The notes: a model not told the origin generated them from the letters alone. Numbered from the stretch's first letter, positions 26,288 through 37,500 are shown. The stretch: DNA of 60,653 nt from an uncultured Prevotella sp. (GCA_905235325.1 CAJOLE010000005.1:1-60653), one strand, 5' to 3'. Translations and numbers: made by a program.

Positions 26288-28828
26288 ATGGATCAGACAT
26301 TCGACAACGACAGAATTATTAAGATCAACATTGAGGAGGAGATGAAGTCCTCGTACATCGACTACTCCATGTCGGTGATCGTGGCACGAGCCCTCCCTGA
26401 CGTGAGGGACGGCTTCAAACCCGTCCACCGCCGTATTCTCTACGGCATGATGAACATCAACAACGTATCGACACAACCTTATAAGAAATGCGCGCGCGTA
26501 GTGGGCGAGGTGCTCGGTAAGTACCACCCCCACGGCGACTCTTCAGTCTACGGTGCCCTTGTCCGCATGGCACAGGACTGGAATATGCGCTATACGCTGG
26601 TCGACGGCCAGGGAAACTTCGGCTCCGTAGACGGCGACTCACCAGCTGCCATGCGATACACCGAGTGCCGACTGTCGAAGATGGGCGAGCACATCATGGA
26701 CGACCTTGAGAAGGATACGGTCGACATGCAGAACAACTTTGACGACTCGCTCGTAGAGCCGACCGTCATGCCTACGAAGGTGCCCAACCTGCTGGTGAAC
26801 GGCGGCAACGGTATCGCCGTGGGTATGGCCACCAACATACCTACCCACAACCTCGGCGAGGTCATCGACGGCTGCTGCGCCTACATCGACAACCCCGACA
26901 TCGACACCGACGGTCTGATGCAGTACATTCCTGGTCCCGACTTCCCTACGGGAGCCTATATCTACGGACTGCAGGGAGTGCGCGATGCCTATGAGACCGG
27001 TCGCGGCCGCATCGTGATGCGCGCCAAGGCCGAGATTGAGAGCGGCGAGACTCACGACAAGATTGTCGTCACCGAGATTCCCTACGGCGTGAACAAGGCC
27101 GACCTCGTGGCCTACATTGCCGACCTCGCCAACCAGCACAAGATTGAGGGCGTGGCCAACGTCAACGACGAGTCGGGGCGTCAGGGTATGCGTATCGTAG
27201 TCGACTGCAAGCGTGATGCCAATGCCAATGTGTTGCTGAACAAGCTCTTTAAGATGACAGCTCTACAGAGCTCATTCTCAGTGAATAACATCGCGCTTGT
27301 TAAGGGCCGTCCACGCCTGCTGACGCTGAAGGAGTGCGTGAAATACTTCGTCGAGCACCGCCACGACGTGACCATCCGTCGCACAAAGTTCGACCTGCGC
27401 AAGGCTCAGGAGCGAGCCCACATCCTGGAGGGCTTGATTATTGCCGTCAACAATATCGACGAGGTGGTTCACATCATCCGCAACTCGAAGACACCGACCG
27501 ACGCCCAGCGCAACCTCGAAGCCCGCTTCAATCTGGACGAACTGCAGTCGAAGGCCATCGTCGATATGCGACTGGCCCAGCTGACAGGTCTGCGCGTTGA
27601 GCAGCTGCACCAGGAGTATGACGAGCTGATGAAGCTGATTGCCGACTTGCAGGAAATACTCGACAATCCCGAGCGCTGCAAGCAGGTGATGAAGGACGAC
27701 CTGCTGGAGGTGAAGGAGAAGTACGGCGACGAGCGCCGCACGGAAATTATTCCGTTCGACCATGAGTTCAACGCCGAAGACTTCTATCCCGACGACCCGG
27801 TGGTCATCACCATCTCGCACATGGGCTATATCAAGCGCACCAACCTCGACGAGTTCCACGCCCAGGGTCGTGGCGGCATGGGCAGCAAGGGCGCACGCCA
27901 CCGCGACAACGACTTCACGGAATACATCTATCCCGCCACGATGCACAACACGCTACTGTTCTTCACCAAGAAGGGTCGCTGCTACTGGCAGAAGTGCTAC
28001 GAGATTCCCGAGGGCGACAAGAACTCTAAGGGGCGCGCCATACAGAATATGCTGAACATCGAGCCCGACGATGCCATTAACGCCGTGCTGCGTATCAAGA
28101 ACTTTGGTGACGATGAGTTCCTGAAGTCGCACTTCGTCGTGTTTGCCACCAAGCAGGGCATCATCAAGAAGACGTGCCTCGATGCCTATAAGAATGTGCG
28201 TGCTGCCGGCGTGCGTGCCATCAACATCAACGAGGGCGACGAGGTGGTAGGCGTGCGCCTGACCAACGGCCACAACGAGTTGCTGCTGGCCAACCGTAAC
28301 GGCCGCGCCGTACGCTTCGACGAGGACGACATCCGCTCGATGGGCCGCGTCTCGACAGGTGTCATCGGCATGCGCCTCGACGGCGGCGACGACGAAGTGG
28401 TGGGCATGGTCTGCGTGAACGACCCGCAGTCAGAGACCATCATGGTCGTCTCGGAGAACGGCTACGGCAAGCGCTCCGAGGTTGAAGACTACCGCAAGAC
28501 CGCCCGTGGTGCCAAAGGTGTGAAGACGCTCGCCGTCACCGAGAAGACCGGCCGTCTGGTGGCCATCAAGGTGGTGACCAACGAGAACGACCTGATGATT
28601 ATCAACAAAAGCGGCATCCTTATCCGCCTGAAGGTGGCCGACGTCCGCGTCATGGGTCGCGCCACGCAGGGCGTGCGCCTCATCAATCTTGCAAAGAAGA
28701 ACGACACCATCGCTTCTGTCTGCAAGGTCATGTCGAACCAGGATGAGGATATTGAGGAGGCTGAAGTCGTCAATGAAGAAACCCCAGAGGACGATACCCC
28801 GCTGGTGGAGTTCTCGTCAGAGGAATAA
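26288..28828 (+). CDS. gyrA: DNA gyrase subunit A
   Basis: An 846-residue type IIA topoisomerase subunit. The breakage-reunion domain carries [20 protein letters not shown] and the catalytic Tyr124 (AMRYTE). The quinolone-resistance region reads [10 protein letters not shown]: Ser85 (E. coli Ser83 position) is wild type, while the E. coli Asp87 position is Gly89. The C-terminal pinwheel has beta-blades and a GyrA-box-like region around [11 protein letters not shown], which favours gyrase over topoisomerase IV. The tail is acidic. Two secreted TPR proteins follow in the same direction. Confidence 0.96.
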   Translation: MDQTFDNDRIIKINIEEEMKSSYIDYSMSVIVARALPDVRDGFKPVHRRILYGMMNINNVSTQPYKKCARVVGEVLGKYHPHGDSSVYGALVRMAQDWNMRYTLVDGQGNFGSVDGDSPAAMRYTECRLSKMGEHIMDDLEKDTVDMQNNFDDSLVEPTVMPTKVPNLLVNGGNGIAVGMATNIPTHNLGEVIDGCCAYIDNPDIDTDGLMQYIPGPDFPTGAYIYGLQGVRDAYETGRGRIVMRAKAEIESGETHDKIVVTEIPYGVNKADLVAYIADLANQHKIEGVANVNDESGRQGMRIVVDCKRDANANVLLNKLFKMTALQSSFSVNNIALVKGRPRLLTLKECVKYFVEHRHDVTIRRTKFDLRKAQERAHILEGLIIAVNNIDEVVHIIRNSKTPTDAQRNLEARFNLDELQSKAIVDMRLAQLTGLRVEQLHQEYDELMKLIADLQEILDNPERCKQVMKDDLLEVKEKYGDERRTEIIPFDHEFNAEDFYPDDPVVITISHMGYIKRTNLDEFHAQGRGGMGSKGARHRDNDFTEYIYPATMHNTLLFFTKKGRCYWQKCYEIPEGDKNSKGRAIQNMLNIEPDDAINAVLRIKNFGDDEFLKSHFVVFATKQGIIKKTCLDAYKNVRAAGVRAININEGDEVVGVRLTNGHNELLLANRNGRAVRFDEDDIRSMGRVSTGVIGMRLDGGDDEVVGMVCVNDPQSETIMVVSENGYGKRSEVEDYRKTARGAKGVKTLAVTEKTGRLVAIKVVTNENDLMIINKSGILIRLKVADVRVMGRATQGVRLINLAKKNDTIASVCKVMSNQDEDIEEAEVVNEETPEDDTPLVEFSSEE

Positions 28829-28853
28829 TGTTTAACCAAAAACGAATATGATT

Positions 28854-30098
28854 ATGAAAAAAATTATGATGGTGGCTGTTATGGCCATTGCAACAACAAC
28901 AGTCTTCGCACAGTCCGAAGTGGTGAAGAACGCAAAGAAGCTCTTGGACAAGGGCGACGTGGAAGAGGCTATCAAGGCCGTCCAGCCTGCTCTGAATGAA
29001 GGTTCGGCCGAGGATAAGGCTGCTGCCTGGAATCTGCTCAGTGCTGCTCAATACAAGAAGTTCTCTGACATCCAGGGCGTGAAGCTGGAGAACCAGCTCA
29101 AGCAGACTAACAACCCCGTCGACGAGCCTGCCATGCACAATGCCGTTGTCGCCGCCCTCGAGGCTGCCTTGAAGTGCGACGAGTTTGACAACCAGCCTAA
29201 CGACAAGGGTAAGGTGAAGGCCAAGTATCGTGCCGAAAACCAGAAGATCTACCAGTCGGGCCGTCTGCAGTGCATCAATGCCGGTCAGTACCTCTACAAT
29301 GAGAAGGACTTTGCCGGAGCCTTCAAGGCTTTCTCACTCTATGTTGACAGTGGCGATTCTCCTCTCTTCACGGGTCTGGACATGTCGCAGGATCAGTACA
29401 AGAACGAGGTGGCTTACTTCGCCAGCCTGTCAGCCTACCAGAGTAAGGACTATCCCAATGTCATCAAGTATGCCAAAATAGCCGCAGAGAACCCTGAGAA
29501 GGCCAAGGACGCAACCGAGATTCTGGTATTCGCGAAGCGTGAGACGATGAAGACCCCGCAGGACACCCTTGAGTACATCGACATGCTGAAGGATGCCAGT
29601 CAGAAGTTCCCCGAAGACAACCGCTACTCAGCCTGGATCGGCGACTACTACCTGAACTCAGGCAAGACCGACGACCTGCTGAAGTGGGCTGAGGGCGAGA
29701 TTGCCAAGAATCCCAACGACAAGTTCGGCTATACCTACAAGGGCGAGGCTCTGCGCCTGACCGGTAAGTTCGACGACGCTGTTGAGTGCTATAAGAAAGC
29801 TTTTGAGATTGACCCCACCTACATCGCTGCAGCTTATCAGGCCGGTGTGACGCTCAATTCGAAGGCCATTTCCCTGAAGGATCAGCTTGCCGACAAGAAG
29901 ACCGGCAATCTGACTGTTGAGAATGCCAACAAGATCAAGGCCATTCTGACTGATGCCAAGACTTACTTGGAGAAGGTCCGTGAACTCGATCCCGACCGCG
30001 AGAAGGTGAACTGGGCTTATGCGCTCTACCAGATGTACTACTCGCTGGGCGACAACGAGAAGGCCAGCGAGCTGGAGAGTCTGGTGGGAGGAAATTAA
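28854..30098 (+). CDS. Secreted tetratricopeptide-repeat protein
   Basis: About 414 residues with a cleavable signal peptide (MKKIMMVAVMAIATTTVFAQ) and repeated helical hairpins: clear TPR-like units around 15-50, 125-165, 225-265 and 270-305 (the last includes DKFGYTYKGEALRLTGKFDDAVECYKKAFEIDP). An ATG six bases upstream (28848) is an alternative start. It is 25 bases from gyrA and probably in the same transcript. The function is unknown; periplasmic scaffolding is the usual inference. The next gene looks like a diverged paralogue of similar length. Confidence 0.8.
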   Translation: MKKIMMVAVMAIATTTVFAQSEVVKNAKKLLDKGDVEEAIKAVQPALNEGSAEDKAAAWNLLSAAQYKKFSDIQGVKLENQLKQTNNPVDEPAMHNAVVAALEAALKCDEFDNQPNDKGKVKAKYRAENQKIYQSGRLQCINAGQYLYNEKDFAGAFKAFSLYVDSGDSPLFTGLDMSQDQYKNEVAYFASLSAYQSKDYPNVIKYAKIAAENPEKAKDATEILVFAKRETMKTPQDTLEYIDMLKDASQKFPEDNRYSAWIGDYYLNSGKTDDLLKWAEGEIAKNPNDKFGYTYKGEALRLTGKFDDAVECYKKAFEIDPTYIAAAYQAGVTLNSKAISLKDQLADKKTGNLTVENANKIKAILTDAKTYLEKVRELDPDREKVNWAYALYQMYYSLGDNEKASELESLVGGN

Positions 30099-30130
30099 GA
30101 AGTGTAAAGTGAGAAATGAGAAGTGAAAAG
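30099..30130 (+). repeat. AAGTGAGAAATGAGAAGTGAAAAG iteron run (family F), includes a start codon
   Basis: A GAAGTGA-type run between the two TPR genes. The start codon of the second TPR gene (30116) lies inside it, so the repeat encodes its first residues (MRSEK). Similar runs lie at 2739-2772 and 39115-39148. Confidence 0.5.
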
Positions 30131-31300
30131 TTTCTGGCGCTTCTCCTACTGACGATAATTCCGTGTTTGGCTTTGGCTCAAAAAAAGGAGCTAAGTCAGG
30201 CACGGACTATCTTGAAGAGCAAGCGGGGAGTAGAGCAGGCTGAGCAGCTGATGACCAAACTGCTGAAGGACTCAGCCAACCGGCAGGACAAGCGTATCTA
30301 TGCCGTCTGGTATGAGTCGGTACTCATGCAGTATCAGGCCGTCAACGAGAAACTCTACATGAAGCAGCGGCAGGACACGGCGCAGTTCTTTGAACTGACA
30401 CGTCGGCTGTTCAACGTGGCCGAAACCCTCGACTCGCTCGACATGATTCCCGACCGCAAGGGTAGGGTAGACCCTGAGTACCGGAAGAATAATGCCGAGC
30501 AGCTCATGAAGTTTCGCCCCAACCTCTTTGTCGGCTCTACATACCATGTACGCAAGGCCGACTTCAAAAAGGCATACGAGTTTGCAGAGGTCTATATGGG
30601 TTGCGCACAACAGCCCCTGTTCTCCGGCTATCACCTCGACAGCCTCGACAAGCGGCTGCCCGAAGCGGCCTACTGGGCCACTTACAGCGGCTACCGCATG
30701 AACGACCCCGTGCTTACCCTGCGCTACCGCCACTTGGCCCTGCGCGACACCGCCAGAGCCGAATACACCCTCCAGTACATGAGCGAGGCACGCCGACTGC
30801 TGCACGACGACTCGCTCTATCTGGAAACCCTCCGCGAGGGCTTCCGCCGTTATCCCACTAACAGCTACTTCTTTCCGCGCCTGATGGACTACTATACAGC
30901 CCGGGGCGACAACACTGAGGCCCTGAAGGTCGTTAACCGCGCACTTGAAGTCAACGACAGCAGTCAGCTATATCTTTTCGCCAAGTCGACCGTCCTTTTC
31001 AACCTGGGACGTTACGACGAGAGCATCGTCCTGAGCGACACGCTCATCGCCCGCAACGACTCCATGCCGGAGCCTTATTATTACGCCGGCACTGCCTACC
31101 TGAACAAAGCTCTCAAGCTTCACCCGCTCCGTGAGAAGAAGCAGCTGAGGCAGACTTACCAGAAGGCACGCCCCTACATGGAGCGCTATCGCCAGCTCGC
31201 CCCCGACCAGAAGCAGAAGTGGGGCCCGGCCCTCTACCGTATCTATCTTAACTTGAACATGGGCCGCCAGTTCGACGAGATTGACCAAATTATCAAGTGA
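30116..31300 (+). CDS. Secreted tetratricopeptide-like protein, paralogue of upstream gene
   Basis: A 394-residue protein with a signal peptide (about 1-21, ending CLALAQ). It shares layout and local similarity with the preceding protein: RKGRVDPEYRKNNAEQL parallels NDKGKVKAKYRAENQKI, and QQPLFSGYHLDSLDKRLPEAAYWA parallels SPLFTGLDMSQDQYKNEVAYFA. The later TPR-like units include YDESIVLSDTLIARNDSMPEPYYYAG. Its role is unknown. The start codon sits within a family F iteron run. The pair probably arose by tandem duplication after gyrA. Confidence 0.8.
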   Translation: MRSEKFLALLLLTIIPCLALAQKKELSQARTILKSKRGVEQAEQLMTKLLKDSANRQDKRIYAVWYESVLMQYQAVNEKLYMKQRQDTAQFFELTRRLFNVAETLDSLDMIPDRKGRVDPEYRKNNAEQLMKFRPNLFVGSTYHVRKADFKKAYEFAEVYMGCAQQPLFSGYHLDSLDKRLPEAAYWATYSGYRMNDPVLTLRYRHLALRDTARAEYTLQYMSEARRLLHDDSLYLETLREGFRRYPTNSYFFPRLMDYYTARGDNTEALKVVNRALEVNDSSQLYLFAKSTVLFNLGRYDESIVLSDTLIARNDSMPEPYYYAGTAYLNKALKLHPLREKKQLRQTYQKARPYMERYRQLAPDQKQKWGPALYRIYLNLNMGRQFDEIDQIIK

Positions 31301-31440
31301 TAATCTCCCGCGCGCTTTTTTACCGTTAAAAAAGAAACCAGAACCGAGGTTTTCTTGCAAATGGCATGACTGGGTACCTTTCTCTTTTCTGCGCTGAATC
31401 AGTTTGTCCGTCTCTTGCGAGATGCAATTTTAGTCGTGAC

Positions 31441-31860
31441 AGGGTGCAACGGTGACACACCCCCGATGTACAAAGGGCGTGCAGCCTGTTTCGGAGGGTG
31501 ACACGGGTGACACGAGGGTGACACATCTCAGCTACTGCCTTCTCGGTGAACACAGCCATTATCCTCTTACGAAGCAGATGCCGTGATGCACGAAGATTCT
31601 CTCGAGAATTTCAGCGTTACCCACTGTCTTTTATCTACTTACCAGACAAATGGACTCAAATTCTCGAGAGAATTTCAAAGCGTTGCGCCGCCGCTGTCTC
31701 GCTTACCATGCGCAAATGCCAGGAACGGGAGCGGGTAGTGCAAGCGGGCGATGAAGGTTGCCTGTGTGCCCTGATGTGTGTCACCCTCGTGTCACCCGTG
31801 TCACCCACCGAAACAGGCTGCACGCCCTTTGTACATCGGGGTTGTGTCACCGTGACACCC
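31441..31860. mobile_element. Long inverted-repeat element with GGTGACAC iterons and nested CTCGAG palindromes
   Basis: The left arm (31441-31528) and right arm (about 31774-31860) are near-identical inverted copies of about 87 bases. Each carries GGTGACAC, then GATGTACAAAGGGCGTGCAG, then three tandem GGGTGACAC-like units. The 245-base centre has two related segments around CTCGAG (TCTCTCGAGAATTT near 31594 and TTCTCGAGAGAATTT near 31661). No transposase or credible ORF is present, so it may be a MITE-like non-autonomous element; mobility is inferred from structure only. It fills most of the 31301-31887 gap. Confidence 0.7.
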
Positions 31861-31887
31861 TATAACATAGAAAAACCAGACTTGAGT

Positions 31888-32460
31888 TCAGTGCGGGCGG
31901 ATTTGTCCGATGAACATCTGGTGCAGGCGCGTGTCGCTGTCCAGTTCAGGGTGGAAGGCGGTGGCTATCTGGCTGCCCTGACGGGCTGCGACGATGTGGC
32001 CGCCGACGGTGGCGATGGGCTGGCAACGGGGCATTGAACCCTGATCACCTTGTATAATTTCTTCTATATAAGGTGCGCGTATGAAGGTCATGGGTATGTC
32101 GCTACCGATGCCCTCGACGGTGCCCACGGTATGAAAACTTCCTAACTGTCGGCCGTAGGCGTTGCGCCGCACACGGATGTCCATGGTGCCCAGGCGGCCT
32201 TCGGATAGGAGTATCATCCCGGCGCAGGTGCCCAGGACGGGCAGTCCACTGCCTACGGCCATGCGAATAGGCTCGTAGAGGCCAAGCTCCCTGAGCAGGC
32301 GCATCTGCACCGTGCTCTCGCCGCCCGGCAGAATGAGTCCGTCCTTTGGCTGTTGCCAGTCCGCCAATTGTCGAACCTCGAAGGTCTCTACCCCCAACCG
32401 ATTCAACATCTGCTCGTGCTCAATGAATGCCCCTTGAAGGGCGAGGACAGCAATTCTCAT
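31888..32460 (-). CDS. pdxT: Pyridoxal 5'-phosphate synthase glutaminase subunit
   Basis: A 190-residue class I glutaminase supplying ammonia to PdxS. It starts [15 protein letters not shown], carries LPGGEST (46-50), the nucleophile GTCAGM (C79) and the distal His-Glu pair in FHPEL near 170. The ATG overlaps the pdxS stop (ATGA), giving coupled synthesis of the two subunits. Last gene of the B6 operon. Confidence 0.95.
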   Translation of the reverse strand: MRIAVLALQGAFIEHEQMLNRLGVETFEVRQLADWQQPKDGLILPGGESTVQMRLLRELGLYEPIRMAVGSGLPVLGTCAGMILLSEGRLGTMDIRVRRNAYGRQLGSFHTVGTVEGIGSDIPMTFIRAPYIEEIIQGDQGSMPRCQPIATVGGHIVAARQGSQIATAFHPELDSDTRLHQMFIGQIRPH

Positions 32461-33329
32461 TTCCCGCGCTCGGCCATCAATAGTTCTATTTCCTGCTCGT
32501 TGATGCCCACCATGGCCTCGCCAAGATCCTCGCTCAGTTCGGCCAGCAGCTTGGCATCCTGATAGTTAGTGACAGCCTGGACGATGGCGGCAGCCCGCTT
32601 GGCAGGATTGCCGCTCTTGAAGATGCCGCTGCCCACGAAAACGCCCTCGGCACCGAGCTGCATCATCAGCGCCGCGTCGGCAGGCGTTGCCACACCGCCG
32701 GCGGCGAAGTTCACCACGGGCAGCTTGCCGTTCTCATGGACAAAGCGCACCAGCTCGTAGGGGGCCTGCAACTGCTTCGCGGCCTCGTAGAGTTCGTCCT
32801 CGCTCATCGACACCAGCCGCCTGATTTCGCTCTGCATCAGCCGCATGTGGCTCACGGCCTGCACCACGTCGCCCGTGCCGGGCTCGCCCTTGGTGCGAAT
32901 CATCGTGGCTCCCTCGGTAATGCGCCGCAGGGCTTCGCCCAAGTTTCTGGCACCGCAGACGAAGGGTACGTCGAACTTCGTCTTGTCGATGTGGTAGATG
33001 TTGTCGGCTGGCGACAGCACCTCGCTCTCGTCGATGTAGTCAATCTCGATGGCCTGCAGAATCTGTGCCTCGGCAATGTGGCCGATGCGGCACTTGGCCA
33101 TGACGGGTATGCTCACGGCCTCCTGGATGCCGCGAATCATCTTCGGGTCGCTCATGCGGCTCACTCCGCCCGCAGCACGAATGTCGGCGGGGATGCGTTC
33201 AAGTGCCATGACGGCGCAGGCTCCTGCCTCTTCGGCAATCTTGGCCTGCTCGGGCGTTGTCACGTCCATAATCACACCGCCCTTCAGCATCTGGGCTAAC
33301 TGACGGTTCAGTTGTTGTCTTTCGTTCAT
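32457..33329 (-). CDS. pdxS: Pyridoxal 5'-phosphate synthase lyase subunit
   Basis: A 290-residue (beta/alpha)8 enzyme making PLP from ribose 5-phosphate, glyceraldehyde 3-phosphate and ammonia. The catalytic lysine is in VMAKCRIGH (K79), the second in RTKGEPGTG. The phosphate-binding [20 protein letters not shown] is intact. It overlaps the upstream regulator gene and the downstream pdxT by four bases each. Confidence 0.96.
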   Translation of the reverse strand: MNERQQLNRQLAQMLKGGVIMDVTTPEQAKIAEEAGACAVMALERIPADIRAAGGVSRMSDPKMIRGIQEAVSIPVMAKCRIGHIAEAQILQAIEIDYIDESEVLSPADNIYHIDKTKFDVPFVCGARNLGEALRRITEGATMIRTKGEPGTGDVVQAVSHMRLMQSEIRRLVSMSEDELYEAAKQLQAPYELVRFVHENGKLPVVNFAAGGVATPADAALMMQLGAEGVFVGSGIFKSGNPAKRAAAIVQAVTNYQDAKLLAELSEDLGEAMVGINEQEIELLMAERGK

Positions 33330-34231
33330 TTATTCTGATTGTTAAGATGTTGGAAATCTGTTGGTGAAGTGCCCTTGTGCTTCTTGAAGAAGCGCGAGAG
33401 GTTAGCCTGCGACGAGAAGCCCAGACGAATGGCAATGTCTTTCAGTGGCTTGTTGGTTGAGGTGAGCAGGGCTACGATTTCTGTCATGATGCGCTCGTCG
33501 ATAATGGCTTTCGGCGAGCGGTTGGCCGTGCGTCGGGTCACCTGTCCAAGGTATCTGGCGCTCACGTTGAGCAGTTCGGCATAATACGCCACGTCGGCGT
33601 AGCGGTCGTAGTGTCGCTCAACGGCTGCAAGAAACTGGTTGTAGAGTTCCTCGCTGCGGCTGTTCCCGTCGGCGTAGTCGGCAGGCAGAGTCTTCAGGTA
33701 CGTCTTGGCGTGTAGCATGGCGTCGGCCTCCGTCTCGTCGAGGCTCAGGTAGTAGGCCAGGGCAGAGGCCAGTTTGTTGGCTTCGCCGTGACGACGCGGC
33801 CCGTCAGGCAGGTCCGTGGGTGTCAGGACAATGGTACACAGTGGCAGCAGAAGCCGTTCGATGGCCTCGTAGACCTTGGGTGACACCAGGGGCTCGCCTT
33901 TCACTGACTTGAGAACCGGTGCGTAGATGACGTGCCGGGGCTTGTACTTGCGCAGCACCTCGGCCAGCATCTCAACGACATCCGTTCGTCTCAGCAATCC
34001 GATCTTGATGACCTGAGGCTGAAGGTCGTTGATAATGGCCTCTACCTGTTGATGCACCACAAACCGTGGCAGGTCGTGGAAATCCTGGATGCCCAGCGTG
34101 TTCTGCACCGTTATTGAGGTGATGGCTGATGCCGCCTTGCCCCCCAGCTCGCTGATGAGACGAATGTCAGCCTGCACGCCTGAACCGCCAGTGCCGTCGC
34201 TACCCGTAATGGTCAAAATGGTGGTATTCAT
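33326..34231 (-). CDS. ThiD-like kinase-fold domain fused to AraC-type DNA-binding domain, putative B6 regulator
   Basis: A 301-residue fusion. Residues 1-185 follow HMP/pyridoxine kinase Thi[18 protein letters not shown] (7-23), KIGLL (76-80), [15 protein letters not shown] (128-142). About 60 residues present in ThiD are then missing, and the phosphotransfer motif HGTGC is replaced by HGEAN (148-152), so catalysis looks lost. Residues about 210-297 form a double Ara[26 protein letters not shown] and [25 protein letters not shown]. Start 34231 is chosen at [10 protein letters not shown], behind a promoter-like element. The stop overlaps pdxS (ATGA), so it probably senses a B6 vitamer and controls its own operon. 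The alternative is HMP/thiamine sensing; no other thiamine gene is in view. Confidence 0.8.
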   Translation of the reverse strand: MNTTILTITGSDGTGGSGVQADIRLISELGGKAASAITSITVQNTLGIQDFHDLPRFVVHQQVEAIINDLQPQVIKIGLLRRTDVVEMLAEVLRKYKPRHVIYAPVLKSVKGEPLVSPKVYEAIERLLLPLCTIVLTPTDLPDGPRRHGEANKLASALAYYLSLDETEADAMLHAKTYLKTLPADYADGNSRSEELYNQFLAAVERHYDRYADVAYYAELLNVSARYLGQVTRRTANRSPKAIIDERIMTEIVALLTSTNKPLKDIAIRLGFSSQANLSRFFKKHKGTSPTDFQHLNNQNK

Positions 34232-34257
34232 TCTTGTGTCGTCGCTAAAACCGGCTG

Positions 34258-34265
34258 CAAAGGAA
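34258..34265 (-). promoter_or_regulatory. Promoter-like element of B6 operon (TTCCTTTG)
   Basis: This differs from TAnnTTTG at the second base and lies 27 bases before the regulator ATG. The weak match would suit an activator-dependent promoter. The rest of 34266-34517 holds nothing recognisable; no TPP riboswitch core was seen. Confidence 0.45.
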
Positions 34266-34517
34266 CAAAAAAAAACGGAAAAAGCCAAATATTGTTCCGC
34301 TTATGATAAAAGAAAATAGAGTTTGGGCAAACAGAAACGCCCTTTCAGGCTTGTTTTTCGGCCAAAATGACAAAGTGTAAGCTGTGGGGCGTTGCAGGTA
34401 GGCGAATTTATTCCAAAAAGGGCCGCGAAGTAGCCGGAAATTTACAAAATGTAAGTAGATTGGCGAATGAAGATAAAAAAAAGAAAGCAAAAGTTTGGTA
34501 AATTGAGCGTCACGTAT

Positions 34518-34525
34518 TACCTTTG
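34518..34525 (+). promoter_or_regulatory. -7 element of gltBD (TACCTTTG)
   Basis: A TAnnTTTG match 41 bases before the gltB ATG. Confidence 0.75.
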
Positions 34526-34566
34526 CACCGAAATTACGACAAAAAGAAAGTAAAAGTAAGGATAAT

Positions 34567-37500
34567 ATGACAAAAAGCAAGTTAGACAAGGCTGTTCGTT
34601 CGCAATGTGGTAAACAGAAGCCAGAGGGCCTATATCAGCCACAGTACGAGCATGATGCCTGCGGCGTAGGCATGGTGGTAAACATTCATGGCGGCAAGAG
34701 CCATGAACTGGTTGACAACGCACTGCGCGTGCTGGAGAACATGGAGCACCGAGGCGCCGAGACGCGCGACAAGACGGGCGACGGTGCCGGCATCTTACTG
34801 CAGATACCCCACGAGTTCATCCTGCTGCAGGGCATTCCCGTGCCCGAGAAAGGCAAGTACGGCACGGGGCTGGTGTTTCTGCCCAAGGACGAGCCGAAGC
34901 AGCAGCAGATACTGAGCGTGATGATTGAGGAGATTGAGCGCGAGGGGCTGACGCTGATGCACCTGCGCACGGTTCCCACCAACCCGGAGGTGCTCGGTCA
35001 GGCAGCCCGCGAGGTGGAGCCCGACATCAAGCAGATTTTCATCACGGGTGTCAGCGACGACGACGTGCCTGCCTTCGAGCGTATATTATATAAGGTAAGG
35101 AAACGGATTGAGAACCGCGTCGACGACGACGACTTCTACATCTGCTCGCTGTCGAACAAGAACATCATCTACAAGGGAATGCTGACCAGCGGACAGCTGC
35201 GCCGGTACTTCCCCGATTTGTCGAACAATTACTTTACAAGCGGACTGGCGCTGGTGCATTCACGATTCAGCACAAACACTTTCCCCAAATGGAAGCTTGC
35301 CCAGCCCTTCCGCTTGTTAGCCCATAACGGCGAGATCAACACCATTCGCGGCAACCGCGGCTGGATGAAGGCCCGCGAGAGCGTGCTCAGCAGCGAAGCC
35401 CTCGGCGACATCCGCGACCTGCGCCCCATCGTGCAGGACGGCATGAGCGACTCGGCCTCGCTCGACAACGTGTTTGAGTTCCTCACCATGAGCGGACTCT
35501 CGCTGCCGCAGGCCATGGCCATACTCGTGCCGGAGTCGTTCAACGACAAGAATCCCATCTCAGAGGACCTGAAGGCGTTCTACGAGTACCACTCCATACT
35601 GATGGAACCGTGGGACGGTCCCGCAGCCCTGCTCTTCAGCGACGGTCGCTTCGCGGGTGGTATGCTCGACCGCAACGGCCTGCGCCCCTCGCGCTACACC
35701 ATCACCAAGCAGGGCATGATGGTGGTGGCCTCGGAGGTGGGCGTCATGGACTTCGAGCCGGGCGACGTGGTGTCGAAGGGCCGTCTGCAGCCCGGCAAGA
35801 TTCTGCTCATCGACACGCAGGAGGGCAAGATCTACTACGACGGCGAAATCAAGGAGCAGCTGGCCAAGGCGCATCCTTACCGCGAGTGGCTCGGCGAGAA
35901 CCGCGTGCAATTAGAGAAGCTGAAGAGTGGCCGCAAGGTAGACAACAGCGTGAGCGACCTGCAGCAGAAACTCGTGGCTTTCGGCTACGGTCAGGAAGAC
36001 ATCGACCGTACCATTATCCCCATGGCCACGGCAGGCCAGGAGCCCGTCGCCGCCATGGGCAACGACACGCCGCTGGCCGTGGTGTCAGACCGTCCGCAGG
36101 TGCTGTTCAACTACTTCCGCCAGCAGTTTGCGCAGGTGACGAACCCCGCCATCGACCCCATCCGCGAGGAGCTGGTGATGTCGCTGACGGAGTACATCGG
36201 AGCCGTGGGCACAAACATCCTGACGCCCGACGCCTCGAACTGCAAGATGGTGCGCCTGCCGCAGCCGGTATTGACAAATACACAACTCGATATATTATGT
36301 AATATAAGGTATAAGGGCTTCAAGACGCAGAAGCTGGCCATGCTCTTCAACAAGGAGCAGGGCGAGGAGGGCTTGCGCCAAGCACTCGACGACCTCTGCA
36401 AGCAGGCAGAGGCGAGTGTGGACGAAGGCGTGAACTACATCGTGCTCAGCGACCGCGACATCGACGCGCAGCACGTCGCCATTCCGAGCCTGCTGGCCGT
36501 CTCGGCCGTCCACCACTACCTGATCAGCGTCGGCAAGCGCGTGCAGACCGCCCTCATCGTTGAGAGCGGCGAGATACGCGAGACCATGCACGCCGCCCTG
36601 CTGCTGGGCTACGGTGCCTCGGCACTGTGCCCCTACATGACGTTCGCCATTCTTGACGACTTAGTGAAGCGCGGCAAGATACAGGAGGAATACGCCACGG
36701 CCGAGGCCCACTACATCAAGGCCGTCGACAAGGGCCTGAAGAAGATCATGTCGAAGATGGGCATCTCGACCATCCGCAGCTATCGCGGCGCGAAGATTTT
36801 CGAGGCCATCGGACTGAGCGACGACCTGCTGCGCCGCTACTTCGGCACGGAGGCGAGCACCATCGGCGGTATCGGCCTGAAGGAGATAGCCCGCGATGCC
36901 ATACACCTGCATCGTGCCAGTTTTGAATATTGCAGCAATGCTGCGACAAACGGGACTGCTATGCTCAAGAACCAGGGCCAGTTCTCCTGGCGCAAGGACG
37001 GCATCAAGCACGCCTGGAACCCCGAGACCATTGCCAAGCTGCAACTGGCCACACGCCAGGGCTCGTATGATAAGTTCAAGCAGTGGGCAAAGCTCGTCGA
37101 CGAGAAGGAGTCGCCCATCTTCCTGCGCGACTTCTTCGGCTGGAAGAAGGCTGCCGTGCCCACGCCTCTCGACGAGGTGGAGTCGGTGGAGTCGATCGTG
37201 AAGCACTTCGTCACCGGTGCCATGTCGTTCGGTGCGCTGAGCATCGAGGCCCACGAGGCACTGGCCATAGCCATGAACAAACTGGGCACCCGCAGCAACA
37301 CCGGCGAGGGCGGCGAGGACAACGAGCGCTACCACACGGAGGTTGACGGCGTGAGCCTCTCGTCGAAGACCAAGCAGATAGCCTCGGGGCGCTTCGGCGT
37401 GACGGCGGAATATCTGGTGAATGCCGAGGAGATACAGATCAAGGTGGCGCAGGGAGCCAAGCCCGGCGAGGGCGGACAGCTGCCCGGCTTCAAGGTGAAC

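Noticed and set aside
31546..32037. 163-codon plus-strand ORF across the inverted-repeat element and pdxT
   Set aside because: It reads through repeat arms and antisense to pdxT, and no recognisable domain is present.
34266..34517. Possible TPP or other riboswitch between the B6 regulator and gltB
   Set aside because: No thi-box-like conserved core or terminator was found; only AT-rich promoter sequence is seen.
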